From: Bacillus cabrialesii
Lineage (GTDB): Bacteria > Bacillota > Bacilli > Bacillales > Bacillaceae
DNA: 64,000 nt
Reading direction: 5' to 3'
NCBI RefSeq assembly: GCF_004124315.2
Contig: NZ_CP096889.1
Span: forward strand, 1,967,001 to 2,031,000
Shown here: positions 14,948 through 24,283 of the stretch, one piece after another
Layout of the letters: the number at the start of each line of letters is the position of its first letter
Position numbering within the stretch: position 1 is the first letter of the stretch
The notes under the pieces: generated by a model
Seen by the model: the letters and a program-made list of their open reading frames with translations, nothing else
The model's database searches: none
Told to the model about the DNA's origin: nothing
Translations under genes and position numbers: made by a program

Positions 14948-16915
14948 TTGGCTAGAAAACAGCAATTTGATTACAACGAGGATGCCATACAGGTGCTCGA
15001 AGGCCTTGAGGCCGTCAGGAAAAGGCCGGGTATGTATATTGGTTCTACTGACGCACGGGGCTTGCACCACTTGGTTTATGAAATCGTAGATAACTCTGTC
15101 GACGAGGTGCTTGCCGGCCATGGAGATCACATAATCGTCAAAATACATAAAGACAACAGTATTTCTGTACAGGATAGAGGCCGCGGCATGCCGACCGGAA
15201 TGCATAAGCTTGGCAAACCAACCCCTGAAGTGATTTTAACGGTGCTTCATGCCGGAGGAAAGTTCGGGCAAGGCGGTTATAAGACAAGCGGAGGGCTGCA
15301 CGGAGTTGGTGCATCAGTCGTGAATGCTTTATCTGAATGGCTGACGGTTACCATTGAACGTGACGGTTTCGTCTATCAGCAGCGATTTGAAAATGGAGGA
15401 AAACCAGTTACATCTCTTGAAAAGATCGGCAAAACAAAAAAGACGGGAACGCTAACGCACTTTAAGCCAGATCCTACGATGTTCAGCACAACGACTTATA
15501 ATTTTGAAACGCTTTCTGAGCGCTTAAGAGAATCAGCGTTTTTGTTAAAAGGATTAAAAATTGAGCTGGTTGACGAACGCAATGACCAGCGTGAGGTTTT
15601 TTATTATGAGAACGGCATAGAAGCGTTTGTCGCTTACTTAAATGAGGAAAAAGACGTCTTGTCTGAAGTGGTCTCGTTTGAGGGTGAGCATCATTCCATA
15701 GAAGTGGATTTTGCGTTCCAGTTTAACGACGGCTATTCAGAAAACATTTTATCGTTTGTTAACAACGTTAGAACAAAAGACGGCGGGACTCATGAGTCAG
15801 GTGCAAAAACAGCGATGACACGCGCTTTTAATGAATATGCGCGAAAAGTGGCTTTGCTGAAAGAAAAGGATAAAAACCTGGAAGGCACCGATATAAGGGA
15901 AGGTCTTTCAGCCATTATTTCCGTCAGGATTCCTGAGGAGCTTCTTCAATTTGAAGGACAAACAAAAGGAAAGCTCGGCACCAGTGAAGCGAGATCAGCA
16001 GTCGACGCGATTGTTTCAGAGCAGCTTGCATACTTTTTAGAGGAAAACCGAGATACCGCAACGTTACTTGTTAAAAAAGCAATCAAAGCGAGCCAGGCGC
16101 GCGAAGCGGCACGCAAAGCCCGTGAAGAAGCAAGAAGCGGCAAAAAACGAAAAAAATCAGAAGCGACATTAAGCGGGAAGCTGACACCCGCGGGTTCGAG
16201 AAACCCGGCAAAAAATGAATTATATCTCGTTGAGGGAGATTCAGCAGGCGGTTCAGCCAAGCAGGGAAGAGACCGCAGATTCCAAGCGGTTCTGCCTTTA
16301 CGCGGTAAGGTCATTAATACGGAAAAAGCTAAGCTTGCGGATATCTTTAAAAATGAAGAGATCAATACGATCATTCATGCGATCGGCGGCGGGGTCGGAG
16401 CTGATTTTTCAATCGAGGATATCAACTACGACAAAATCATCATTATGACCGATGCCGATACAGACGGCGCTCATATTCAAGTGCTGCTTCTGACCTTTTT
16501 CTATCGCTATATGAAGCCGCTCATTGAGCATGGCAAGGTGTTCATTGCGCTGCCTCCTTTATATAAGGTCAGCAAAGGAAGCGGGAAAAAGGAAATCATT
16601 GAATACGCATGGTCTGACGAAGAGATGGATGATGTCCTGAAAAAAGTCGGCAAAGGCTATACCATTCAGCGATACAAGGGTCTTGGAGAGATGAACGCAG
16701 ACCAGCTGTGGGAAACGACAATGAATCCGGAGTCCCGCACGCTTGTAAGAGTCAAAATCGACGATGCGGCACGTGTAGAGAGACGTGTGACGACGTTAAT
16801 GGGAGACAAAGTAGAACCGCGCAGAAAGTGGATTGAGAAAAACGTCGCTTTCGGCTTAGATGAAGAAAGCAATATTTTAGAAAATGAAAACTTATCGGTC
16901 GCTGAGGAGGTTTAA
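14948..16915 (+). CDS. parE: DNA topoisomerase IV subunit B
   Basis: A 655-residue ATPase subunit of topoisomerase IV, which separates linked daughter chromosomes. Visible motifs are the GHKL ATP site (EIVDNSVDEVLAGHGD, DRGRGMPTG, SGGLHGVGASVVNAL), the TOPRIM EGDSAGG and DADTDGAH metal site, and the C-terminal YKGLGEMNADQLWETTMNP. The start is TTG 14948, nine bases after GAAAGGGG; no in-frame ATG is near. parC begins three bases after its stop. Confidence 0.98.
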   Translation: MARKQQFDYNEDAIQVLEGLEAVRKRPGMYIGSTDARGLHHLVYEIVDNSVDEVLAGHGDHIIVKIHKDNSISVQDRGRGMPTGMHKLGKPTPEVILTVLHAGGKFGQGGYKTSGGLHGVGASVVNALSEWLTVTIERDGFVYQQRFENGGKPVTSLEKIGKTKKTGTLTHFKPDPTMFSTTTYNFETLSERLRESAFLLKGLKIELVDERNDQREVFYYENGIEAFVAYLNEEKDVLSEVVSFEGEHHSIEVDFAFQFNDGYSENILSFVNNVRTKDGGTHESGAKTAMTRAFNEYARKVALLKEKDKNLEGTDIREGLSAIISVRIPEELLQFEGQTKGKLGTSEARSAVDAIVSEQLAYFLEENRDTATLLVKKAIKASQAREAARKAREEARSGKKRKKSEATLSGKLTPAGSRNPAKNELYLVEGDSAGGSAKQGRDRRFQAVLPLRGKVINTEKAKLADIFKNEEINTIIHAIGGGVGADFSIEDINYDKIIIMTDADTDGAHIQVLLLTFFYRYMKPLIEHGKVFIALPPLYKVSKGSGKKEIIEYAWSDEEMDDVLKKVGKGYTIQRYKGLGEMNADQLWETTMNPESRTLVRVKIDDAARVERRVTTLMGDKVEPRRKWIEKNVAFGLDEESNILENENLSVAEEV

Positions 16916-16918
16916 TGA

Positions 16919-19339
16919 TTGTCACAGCCAGAATTATTTCATGATTTACCATTAGAAGAGGTGATCGGCGACCGTTTTGGACGCTATAGTAAATATATTA
17001 TTCAAGACAGGGCGCTTCCTGATGCGAGAGACGGCTTAAAGCCGGTACAGCGCAGAATTTTGTATGCGATGCATACAGATGGAAACACGTTTGATAAAAA
17101 CTTCAGAAAAGCGGCCAAAACGGTCGGTAACGTCATCGGTAATTATCATCCGCACGGTGACAGTTCGGTTTATGAAGCAATGGTGCGGATGAGCCAGGAT
17201 TGGAAAGTGCGTAATGTGTTAATCGAAATGCACGGGAACAACGGAAGCATCGACGGAGATCCCCCGGCAGCCATGCGTTATACAGAAGCGAGATTGTCTC
17301 CGATCGCATCTGAGCTTCTGCGGGATATTGACAAAAATACGGTTGAATTTGTGCCGAACTTTGATGATACAAGCAAGGAGCCTGTCGTGCTTCCGGCGAT
17401 GTTTCCTAACTTATTGGTCAACGGATCTACCGGGATATCAGCAGGATACGCGACCGACATTCCCCCTCATCATCTTGGGGAAGTCATTGATGCTGTCATT
17501 AAACGCATTCAAATGCCATCTTGCTCTGTTGATGAACTGATGGAAGTCATAAAAGGGCCTGATTTTCCGACAGGCGGTATTATTCAGGGCGTTGACGGCA
17601 TAAAAAAAGCTTACGAAACCGGAAAAGGAAAAATCATTATCCGCGGAAAAGCTGAAATTGAAGGAATCAGAGGCGGCCGTGAACAAATTGTCATTACGGA
17701 AATTCCGTTTGAAGTAAACAAAGCCAACCTTGTGAAAAAAATGGACGAGTACCGCATTGATAAAAAGGTTGAAGGCATCTCAGAGGTTCGCGATGAAACG
17801 GACCGAACAGGGCTGAGAGTGGTCATTGAACTGAAAAAAGAAGCGGATGCAAAAGGCATTTTGAATTTCTTATATAAAAACACCGATTTGCAAGTCACAT
17901 ATAACTTTAATATGGTGGCTATCCATAACCGCCGCCCAATGCTGATGAGCCTGCCGTCCATTTTGGATGCGTATATCGGCCACCAAAAGGAAGTCGTCAC
18001 AAACAGGTCCGTTTATGAGCTTCAAAAAGCAAAAGACAGACATCACATCGTAGAAGGCCTCATGAAAGCTTTGTCGATTTTGGATGAAGTCATTGCAACG
18101 ATCCGTTCTTCAAGCGATAAGCGTGACGCTAAAAACAACTTGATAGCGAAATATGACTTTACAGAGCCTCAGGCCGAAGCCATCGTATCATTGCAGCTAT
18201 ATCGTTTAACCAATACAGATATCACAGCGCTTAAGGAAGAGGCAGAAGAGCTTGGCAAAAAGATTGAAGAGCTCGAATCCATTCTGAGCAATGATAAAAA
18301 GCTGTTGAAAGTGATCACAAACAGCTTGAAAGCACTGAAAAAGAAATATGCAGACGCTAGACGATCCGTAATTGAAGAAAAAATTGAGGAAATTAAAATC
18401 AACCTTGAAGTCATGGTTGCGTCTGAGGATGTATATGTGACCGTTACGAAGGATGGTTACCTAAAACGGACGAGCCAGCGTTCATTTGCCGCTTCTAATG
18501 GCCAGGATTTCGGCATGAAAGATACGGATAGGATGCTGCATCAGTTTGAAATGAATACGACGGATGTGCTGCTGCTCTTTACGAACAAAGGAAGCTACAT
18601 CTATTGTCCGGTTCACCAGCTGCCTGATATCAGATGGAAGGACATGGGCCAGCATTTTTCTAATATCATCACCATTGACCGGGATGAAACGATTGTAAAG
18701 GCCATACCGATAAAAGAATTTGATCCGTCGGCATATCTTTTGTTCTTTACGAAAAATGGAATGGTGAAAAAGACAGAGCTCACTCATTATAAAGCACAGC
18801 GTTATTCTAAAGCGCTTGTGGCGTTAAACCTGAAGGGTGAAGACGAACTGATTGATGTACATGTAACAAATGGGGAAAGCCAGATCTTTATCGCTACTCA
18901 TTTAGGGTACGGCTTATGGTTTGGAGAAGACGAAGTAAATATAGTTGGCGCGCGTGCCGCTGGTGTAAAAGGAATTAACTTGAAAGAAGATGACTTTGTT
19001 GTCTCAGGGGACATCCTTCAACAATCTGATTCAATTGTATTGTTCACACAGCGGGGAGCGGTGAAACGCATGAGTCTTTCCGAGTTTGAAAAAACATCCC
19101 GTGCAAAACGCGGTGTTGTGATGCTAAGGGAATTGAAGAAGAATCCTCACCGTGTCGTCGGCCTGTTCGCATGCGGTCTAGAACAGCGGCTTATGGCGGA
19201 AACAGAAAAGGGCGACAGAAAAGAACTGCAGGCGAAAGACTTGCGGACAAACGACAGATACAGCAATGGCTCTTTCTTTATTGATGAAGAGGAATCAGGC
19301 AAGGTCACAGCTGTCTGGCGCGTTCATACAGAACAATAA
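16919..19339 (+). CDS. parC: DNA topoisomerase IV subunit A
   Basis: This 806-residue breakage-rejoining subunit has the active-site tyrosine in AAMRYTEARLS (Tyr121 by my count). The quinolone-determining loop is HPHGDSSVYEAMVRMSQ, with the wild-type-like Ser and Glu, so no resistance change is visible. The C-terminal half holds beta-pinwheel repeats (VYVTVTKDGYLKRTS, SIVLFTQRGAVKRMS). The start is TTG 16919, reading MSQPELFHD; GGAGG lies inside the parE end, so the two genes are translationally close. Together they form the parEC operon. Confidence 0.98.
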   Translation: MSQPELFHDLPLEEVIGDRFGRYSKYIIQDRALPDARDGLKPVQRRILYAMHTDGNTFDKNFRKAAKTVGNVIGNYHPHGDSSVYEAMVRMSQDWKVRNVLIEMHGNNGSIDGDPPAAMRYTEARLSPIASELLRDIDKNTVEFVPNFDDTSKEPVVLPAMFPNLLVNGSTGISAGYATDIPPHHLGEVIDAVIKRIQMPSCSVDELMEVIKGPDFPTGGIIQGVDGIKKAYETGKGKIIIRGKAEIEGIRGGREQIVITEIPFEVNKANLVKKMDEYRIDKKVEGISEVRDETDRTGLRVVIELKKEADAKGILNFLYKNTDLQVTYNFNMVAIHNRRPMLMSLPSILDAYIGHQKEVVTNRSVYELQKAKDRHHIVEGLMKALSILDEVIATIRSSSDKRDAKNNLIAKYDFTEPQAEAIVSLQLYRLTNTDITALKEEAEELGKKIEELESILSNDKKLLKVITNSLKALKKKYADARRSVIEEKIEEIKINLEVMVASEDVYVTVTKDGYLKRTSQRSFAASNGQDFGMKDTDRMLHQFEMNTTDVLLLFTNKGSYIYCPVHQLPDIRWKDMGQHFSNIITIDRDETIVKAIPIKEFDPSAYLLFFTKNGMVKKTELTHYKAQRYSKALVALNLKGEDELIDVHVTNGESQIFIATHLGYGLWFGEDEVNIVGARAAGVKGINLKEDDFVVSGDILQQSDSIVLFTQRGAVKRMSLSEFEKTSRAKRGVVMLRELKKNPHRVVGLFACGLEQRLMAETEKGDRKELQAKDLRTNDRYSNGSFFIDEEESGKVTAVWRVHTEQ

Positions 19340-19343
19340 TAAA

Positions 19344-19372
19344 AAACCCGCTCATATTACGTGAGCGGGTTT
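19344..19372. terminator. Bidirectional terminator between parC and ynzL
   Basis: AAACCCGCTCA and TGAGCGGGTTT pair around a 7-base loop, with AAAAA on the left and T-rich sequence on the right, between convergent genes. Confidence 0.85.
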
Positions 19373-19386
19373 CGTTTGTTTTCTTA

Positions 19387-19512
19387 TCAGCTTTCATGGT
19401 TGGTGAAAAGATCTGTTACGGCATGAACGACTTCGATTCCTTGCCATACAAATAAATTCAACGCCGTGAAAGAAAATAAGCCTAAAATCACCATTCTTAA
19501 GATAAACAACAT
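19387..19512 (-). CDS. ynzL: Very small membrane protein (YnzL-like)
   Basis: Found by translating the minus strand. AAGGAGG is followed at good spacing by ATG 19512, giving 41 residues: MLFILRMVILGLFSFTALNL, then FVWQGIEVVHAVTDLFTNHES. Residues 2-23 form one membrane helix with an amphipathic tail. It follows the next upstream gene by 24 bases in the same direction, so the two are likely co-transcribed. From memory, B. subtilis has a tiny gene ynzL at this place; the symbol is given on position and size only. Confidence 0.6.
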   Translation of the reverse strand: MLFILRMVILGLFSFTALNLFVWQGIEVVHAVTDLFTNHES

Positions 19513-19536
19513 GTTTAACAGCCTCCTTATATTTCG

Positions 19537-19890
19537 TTATATAATCGGGTGATGTTGAACATGCAGTTTGCCGAAATAAGACGATTGATAAAATTTGGCC
19601 AGTATAAAGCTTTTTTTCCGCTGGCGCCTGCGGGTGTCTCCCGTACTTTTGCTTTCAGCGGTCAGAAGCAGAACAGCCATTGCCCATATAGCAGTCAGCG
19701 CAAATGCCCCTGTGATGGATTTCTTTTCATCATCAGCATTTTGGCCGGCTTTCATCTCATGCATTTCCTGCTGGTCGGCTACGGCTTTATAATGATGGCC
19801 GATATCAAAGGCGTGGGGAATTGAGAACAAATGAAAACTGGCAATCGCCAAAAATAAGATGGATGCTTTCAGTATCGTTACTTTTTTCAA
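19537..19890 (-). CDS. ynfC: Membrane protein of unknown function (YnfC-like position)
   Basis: A 117-residue protein started at TTG 19890 because AAAGGAGGGGG lies just before it; an in-frame ATG at 19911 overlaps that site. It has an N-terminal hydrophobic segment (ILKASILFLAIASFHLFSIP), a charged middle (HHYKAVADQQEMHEMKAGQNADDEKK), a second membrane segment (GAFALTAIWAMAVLLL) and a basic His-containing tail. I do not recognise a family. The position between parC and alsT fits ynfC of B. subtilis, which is the only reason for the symbol. Confidence 0.6.
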   Translation of the reverse strand: MKKVTILKASILFLAIASFHLFSIPHAFDIGHHYKAVADQQEMHEMKAGQNADDEKKSITGAFALTAIWAMAVLLLTAESKSTGDTRRRQRKKSFILAKFYQSSYFGKLHVQHHPII

Positions 19891-20309
19891 ATGATCTCCC
19901 CCTCCTTTCATATTACTGAATATTTTTATAATAATACCCTAATCGATCTCGAAAGTAAACCTGATTTTTTAAATTTAAAAATAAATTTCACTTTGTTAAG
20001 TATATATCTTTTTTCTTATTTTTGAAAGAGAAATTTCTTTTATTAGTGTATGTATACCCGCTATAAGATGTGAATAAAAACACATTTTAGATGATATGTT
20101 GGTTGCTAAAGAATTATTATTTTATCGTTCAGCTACATCAAAAAATGAGAGGGAAGATTTCTTACATTTAAAAAAGAACTCTGTTTATATGACCCGTTTT
20201 TCAGATATATTTTATTCATAGGAAAATAATAGAGAGGGAAGGTAAGGACTGAGCATCAGTCTAAGACAATAATCTTCACGAAAAAACTTCCTAATTCGAC
20301 ATATTGTGA
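19891..20309. other. AT-rich intergenic stretch upstream of alsT, no gene supported
   Basis: About 420 bases between ynfC and the alsT promoter. It is very AT-rich, with many short T and A runs. I see one small perfect hairpin (GACTGA-GCA-TCAGTC, 20247-20261) with no T tail. A 41-codon open frame (20096-20221) lacks a ribosome site. Promoters for the leftward ynfC gene must lie in the left part, but none is clear. Confidence 0.5.
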
Positions 20310-20343
20310 TATAATAAAACTCGTTATGTTAAAAAATCTAACA
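20310..20343 (+). promoter_or_regulatory. alsT promoter -10 and exact TnrA/GlnR-type operator
   Basis: TGTTA-N7-TAACA at 20327-20343 fits the TnrA/GlnR consensus TGTNA-N7-TNACA exactly. It lies 11 bases downstream of TATAAT (20310-20315), around the expected transcription start, a position suited to repression under nitrogen limitation. No good -35 is present. I recall alsT as a TnrA-repressed gene in B. subtilis, which agrees. Confidence 0.75.
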
Positions 20344-20387
20344 TCAAAAACGAATTCACAATGAATTGATGAAAACGGGAGGTAAAT

Positions 20388-21785
20388 ATGGAGGCTTTTT
20401 TCAACAGTTTGATTAATATTCCAAGTGATTTCATCTGGAAATACCTATTTTATATTTTAATAGGACTTGGTTTATTTTTTACCATACGTTTTGGGTTTAT
20501 CCAATTCCGTTACTTTATTGAAATGTTTAGAATCGTAGGGGAGAAGCCAGAGGGAAATAAAGGCGTTTCATCTATGCAGGCATTCTTTATTTCTGCCGCA
20601 TCCCGAGTCGGTACAGGGAATTTGACTGGTGTTGCCTTAGCAATCGCGACAGGCGGACCAGGCGCTGTATTTTGGATGTGGGTAGTAGCTGCTGTAGGTA
20701 TGGCTTCAAGCTTTGTTGAGAGTACGTTAGCGCAGCTTTATAAGGTGAGAGACGGGGAAGATTTCCGCGGAGGCCCGGCCTACTATATTCAAAAGGGTCT
20801 TGGAGTTAGATGGCTTGGCATTGTTTTTGCCGTCTTAATCACTGTCTCATTCGGCTTAATTTTTAACGCTGTCCAATCCAATACAATTGCAGGAGCATTA
20901 GAAGGCGCTTTTCATGTGAATAAAACAGTTGTGGCTATTATTCTTGCTGTTTTAACGGCATTTATTATTTTCGGCGGTTTAAAACGTGTTGTCGCTGTGA
21001 CACAATTGATTGTTCCTGTCATGGCTGGACTTTATATTCTTATTGCTCTATATGTTGTATTCACGAATATTTCTGCATTTCCAAGCGTTATTGCGACAAT
21101 TGTCAAAAATGCTTTAGGCATTGAACAAGTTGTCGGCGGAGGACTGGGAGCTATCATCGTCATCGGTGCACAGCGCGGACTTTTCTCTAACGAAGCAGGG
21201 ATGGGTAGCGCGCCAAACGCTGCTGCGACAGCACATGTTTCGCACCCGGCAAAGCAAGGATTTATTCAGACATTAGGCGTATTTTTTGATACATTTATCG
21301 TATGTACGTCCACAGCATTTATCATTTTGCTGTACAGTGTAACTCCAAAAGGCGATGGCATCCAAGTAACCCAAGCTGCTCTTAACCATCACATTGGTGG
21401 CTGGGCGCCGACTTTTATCGCGGTCGCAATGTTCTTGTTTGCTTTTAGTTCAGTTGTCGGAAACTACTATTATGGTGAGACAAACATTGAATTTATTAAA
21501 ACAAGCAAAACATGGCTGAACATTTACCGTATCGCGGTTATTGCTATGGTTGTCTATGGATGTGTAGCAGGGTTCCAAATTGTTTGGGATATGGCAGATC
21601 TCTTTATGGGAATCATGGCGCTGATTAACTTGATTGTGATTACGCTGCTGTCCAACGTTGCTTATAAAGTGTATAAAGATTACGCGAAACAGCGTAAACA
21701 AGGACTTGATCCTGTATTCAAAGCGAAGAATATCCCAGGGCTGAAAAACGCTGAAACTTGGGAAGATGAGAAACAAGAAGCGTAA
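20388..21785 (+). CDS. alsT: AlsT, sodium-coupled amino-acid symporter (AGCS family)
   Basis: A 465-residue, roughly 11-segment membrane protein of the alanine/glycine:cation symporter family. Family motifs include SAASRVGTGNLTGVALAIATGGPGAVFWMW near the N terminus and GAQRGLFSNEAGMGSAPNAAA in the middle. It imports an amino acid with Na+; alanine was the original proposal, and glutamine has been suggested for the B. subtilis protein. The exact TnrA-type box upstream supports a nitrogen-linked substrate. GGGAGG precedes the ATG. It is monocistronic with a strong terminator. Confidence 0.93.
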   Translation: MEAFFNSLINIPSDFIWKYLFYILIGLGLFFTIRFGFIQFRYFIEMFRIVGEKPEGNKGVSSMQAFFISAASRVGTGNLTGVALAIATGGPGAVFWMWVVAAVGMASSFVESTLAQLYKVRDGEDFRGGPAYYIQKGLGVRWLGIVFAVLITVSFGLIFNAVQSNTIAGALEGAFHVNKTVVAIILAVLTAFIIFGGLKRVVAVTQLIVPVMAGLYILIALYVVFTNISAFPSVIATIVKNALGIEQVVGGGLGAIIVIGAQRGLFSNEAGMGSAPNAAATAHVSHPAKQGFIQTLGVFFDTFIVCTSTAFIILLYSVTPKGDGIQVTQAALNHHIGGWAPTFIAVAMFLFAFSSVVGNYYYGETNIEFIKTSKTWLNIYRIAVIAMVVYGCVAGFQIVWDMADLFMGIMALINLIVITLLSNVAYKVYKDYAKQRKQGLDPVFKAKNIPGLKNAETWEDEKQEA

Positions 21786-21799
21786 TACAAATATAAAAC

Positions 21800-21834
21800 A
21801 AAGCTGCATTCAACAAGTGAATGCAGCTTTTTCA
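21800..21834 (+). terminator. Terminator of alsT
   Basis: AAAGCTGCATTCA and TGAATGCAGCTTT (13 paired bases) flank a 5-base loop and are followed by TTTC. Confidence 0.88.
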
Positions 21835-22075
21835 TTATTGGAAATAAATTTAATTTTTTGATTCGGTTGAAAAATAACGTGTAAAGTCCCGATCCAGTCC
21901 AGTTTTCTTTGATTCTATATGTGTCAGGTGTATCTTATTCAATAGAGAAAGAGCAAATAGACAGGCTTATACACCTTCTAAAAACAAGAAATTAGGTTGA
22001 TAGACAATCATAAGAAAGATTTTTACAATGAGTTCGTGCTCACATGAAGTGAAGAGCTTAGATGAGGAGGAGAAA

Positions 22076-23590
22076 ATGATGTCAAAAAATATGAAACAAT
22101 CAATCTCTATCTTTATTACGTGTGTATTGATTGCAGTATTAACAATAGGCGGCTTGCTGGGTTCAACCGCATCTGCAGCAGGGGCAAAAACGCCAGTATC
22201 CATGAATGGACAGCTTAGTTTAAAAGGTACACAGTTAGTCAATCAAGACGGCAAAGCGGTGCAGCTGAAGGGGATCAGTTCACACGGATTGCAATGGTAT
22301 GGCGATTTCGTCAATAAAGACAGCTTAAAATGGCTGAGAGACGATTGGGGCATTACGGTTTTCCGAGCGGCAATGTATACGGCAGACGGCGGTTATATTG
22401 ATAATCCGTCTGTGAAAAACAAAGTGAAAGAAGCGGTTGAAGCGGCAAAAGAGCTTGGGATCTATGTCATCATTGACTGGCATATCTTAAATGATGGCAA
22501 TCCAAACCAAAATAAAGAGAAGGCAAAAGAATTTTTCAAGGAAATGTCAAGCCTTTACGGAAGCACGCCAAACGTTATTTATGAAATTGCAAATGAACCA
22601 AACGGCGATGTGAACTGGAAGCGGGATATTAAACCGTATGCGGAAGAAGTGATTTCCGTTATCCGTAAAAATGATCCTGACAATATCATCATTGTCGGTA
22701 CCGGTACATGGAGCCAGGATGTGAATGATGCTGCCGATGATCAGCTAAAAGATGCAAATGTCATGTACGCGCTTCATTTTTATGCCGGCACACATGGCCA
22801 GTTTTTACGGGATAAGGCAAACTACGCACTCAGCAAAGGAGCGCCTATTTTTGTGACGGAATGGGGGACAAGCGATGCGTCCGGAAACGGCGGGGTATTT
22901 CTTGACCAGTCACGGGAATGGCTGAATTATCTCGACAGCAAGAAGATCAGCTGGGTGAACTGGAATCTTTCTGATAAACAGGAATCATCTTCAGCTTTAA
23001 AGCCTGGAGCATCTAAAACCGGCGGCTGGCCATTGTCAGATTTATCCGCCTCAGGAACATTTGTAAGAGAAAACATTCTCGGCACCCAAGATTCGACAAA
23101 AGACAGCCCTGAAACGCCAGCACAAGATCAACCGGCACAGAAAAACAGCATCTCTGTGCAATACAAAGCAGGTGATGGAAGTGAGAACGGAAACCAAATC
23201 CGCCCGCAGCTTCATATAAAAAATAACGGCAGCACCGCGGTTGATTTAAAGGATGTCACTGTCCGTTACTGGTATAACGCGAAAAACAAAGGTCAAAACT
23301 TTGACTGTGACTACGCGCAAATTGGATGCGGCAATGTGACCCACAAGTTTGTGACGTTGCATAAACCTAAGCAGGGTGCTGATACCTATCTGGAACTAGG
23401 GTTTAAAAACGGAACGCTGTCACCGGGTGCAAGCACGGGGGAAATTCAGCTTCGTCTTCACAATGATGACTGGAGCAATTATGCACAAAGCGGCGATTAT
23501 TCCTTTTTCCAATCAAATACGTTTAAAACATCGAAAAAAATCACATTATATAATCACGGAAAACTGATTTGGGGAACAGAACCCAATTAG
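22076..23590 (+). CDS. bglC: Secreted endo-1,4-beta-glucanase (GH5 cellulase with CBM3)
   Basis: A 504-residue secreted cellulase (EglS/BglC). A signal peptide (about 1-35, ending STASAAG) is followed by a GH5 catalytic domain (about 40-340). The acid/base is Glu174 in IANEPNGD and the nucleophile Glu262 in FVTEWGTSD. After a linker rich in Pro, Asp and Thr comes a CBM3 cellulose-binding module (about 375-504, VRYWYNAKN, WSNYAQSGDYSF). I start at ATG 22076, which follows GAGGAGG. ATGs at 22079 and 22091 are alternatives, and the longer frame from 22028 runs through the ribosome site. It is the first gene of the plant-polysaccharide block. Confidence 0.96.
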   Translation: MMSKNMKQSISIFITCVLIAVLTIGGLLGSTASAAGAKTPVSMNGQLSLKGTQLVNQDGKAVQLKGISSHGLQWYGDFVNKDSLKWLRDDWGITVFRAAMYTADGGYIDNPSVKNKVKEAVEAAKELGIYVIIDWHILNDGNPNQNKEKAKEFFKEMSSLYGSTPNVIYEIANEPNGDVNWKRDIKPYAEEVISVIRKNDPDNIIIVGTGTWSQDVNDAADDQLKDANVMYALHFYAGTHGQFLRDKANYALSKGAPIFVTEWGTSDASGNGGVFLDQSREWLNYLDSKKISWVNWNLSDKQESSSALKPGASKTGGWPLSDLSASGTFVRENILGTQDSTKDSPETPAQDQPAQKNSISVQYKAGDGSENGNQIRPQLHIKNNGSTAVDLKDVTVRYWYNAKNKGQNFDCDYAQIGCGNVTHKFVTLHKPKQGADTYLELGFKNGTLSPGASTGEIQLRLHNDDWSNYAQSGDYSFFQSNTFKTSKKITLYNHGKLIWGTEPN

Positions 23591-23602
23591 TTAAGATTTT
23601 GG

Positions 23603-23628
23603 CGGACATCAGCAATGATGTCCGTTTT
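23603..23628 (+). terminator. Probable terminator of bglC
   Basis: CGGACATC and GATGTCCG pair around a 6-base loop and are followed by TTTTC, 12 bases after the bglC stop. The short T tail makes it weaker than the others. Confidence 0.6.
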
Positions 23629-23664
23629 CATCATCTTATACAGCAAAACAAGGAGGCTTACGTT

Positions 23665-23940
23665 GTGGAAGAAACACTGAAACAGTATATGATGCTGTTC
23701 AAAGAAATGAATCATGTGATAAATGGTCCTGACTATCCAGGTAAGGAAAAAGACATCCAACATCAAAAAGAACAGATCGATGCTTACGGAAAACAGCTGC
23801 AGCAAGGTTTCTCTACTGATTATGACTACGATGTATTTGCTGACTCGGTTATCAAATGTGCATATGGCGATATGACGCTGGAAGATTTAGAAGCAGTTTA
23901 TTATGGATTGACAACGCCATTTTTTGATTCAACACAGTAA
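23665..23940 (+). CDS. ynfE: YnfE, small conserved protein
   Basis: A 91-residue soluble, mostly helical protein started at GTG 23665 after AAGGAGG. Features include ETLKQYMMLFKEMNHVINGP, EQIDAYGKQLQQGFSTDYDY and a C-terminal VYYGLTTPFFDS. The frame upstream overlaps the bglC end but has no ribosome site. It corresponds to YnfE of B. subtilis, next to the cellulase gene. No function is known, and I see no secretion signal. Confidence 0.8.
   Translation: MEETLKQYMMLFKEMNHVINGPDYPGKEKDIQHQKEQIDAYGKQLQQGFSTDYDYDVFADSVIKCAYGDMTLEDLEAVYYGLTTPFFDSTQ

Positions 23941-24283
<343 letters not shown>

Noticed and set aside
20096..20221. 41-codon open frame (MLVAKELLFYRSATSKNERE...) upstream of alsT
   Set aside because: No ribosome site before the ATG, AT-rich context, and no recognisable family. 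Probably chance.
20247..20261. Small hairpin GACTGA-GCA-TCAGTC as a riboswitch or terminator
   Set aside because: Too short, no T tail, and upstream of the likely alsT promoter, so it would not be in the transcript.
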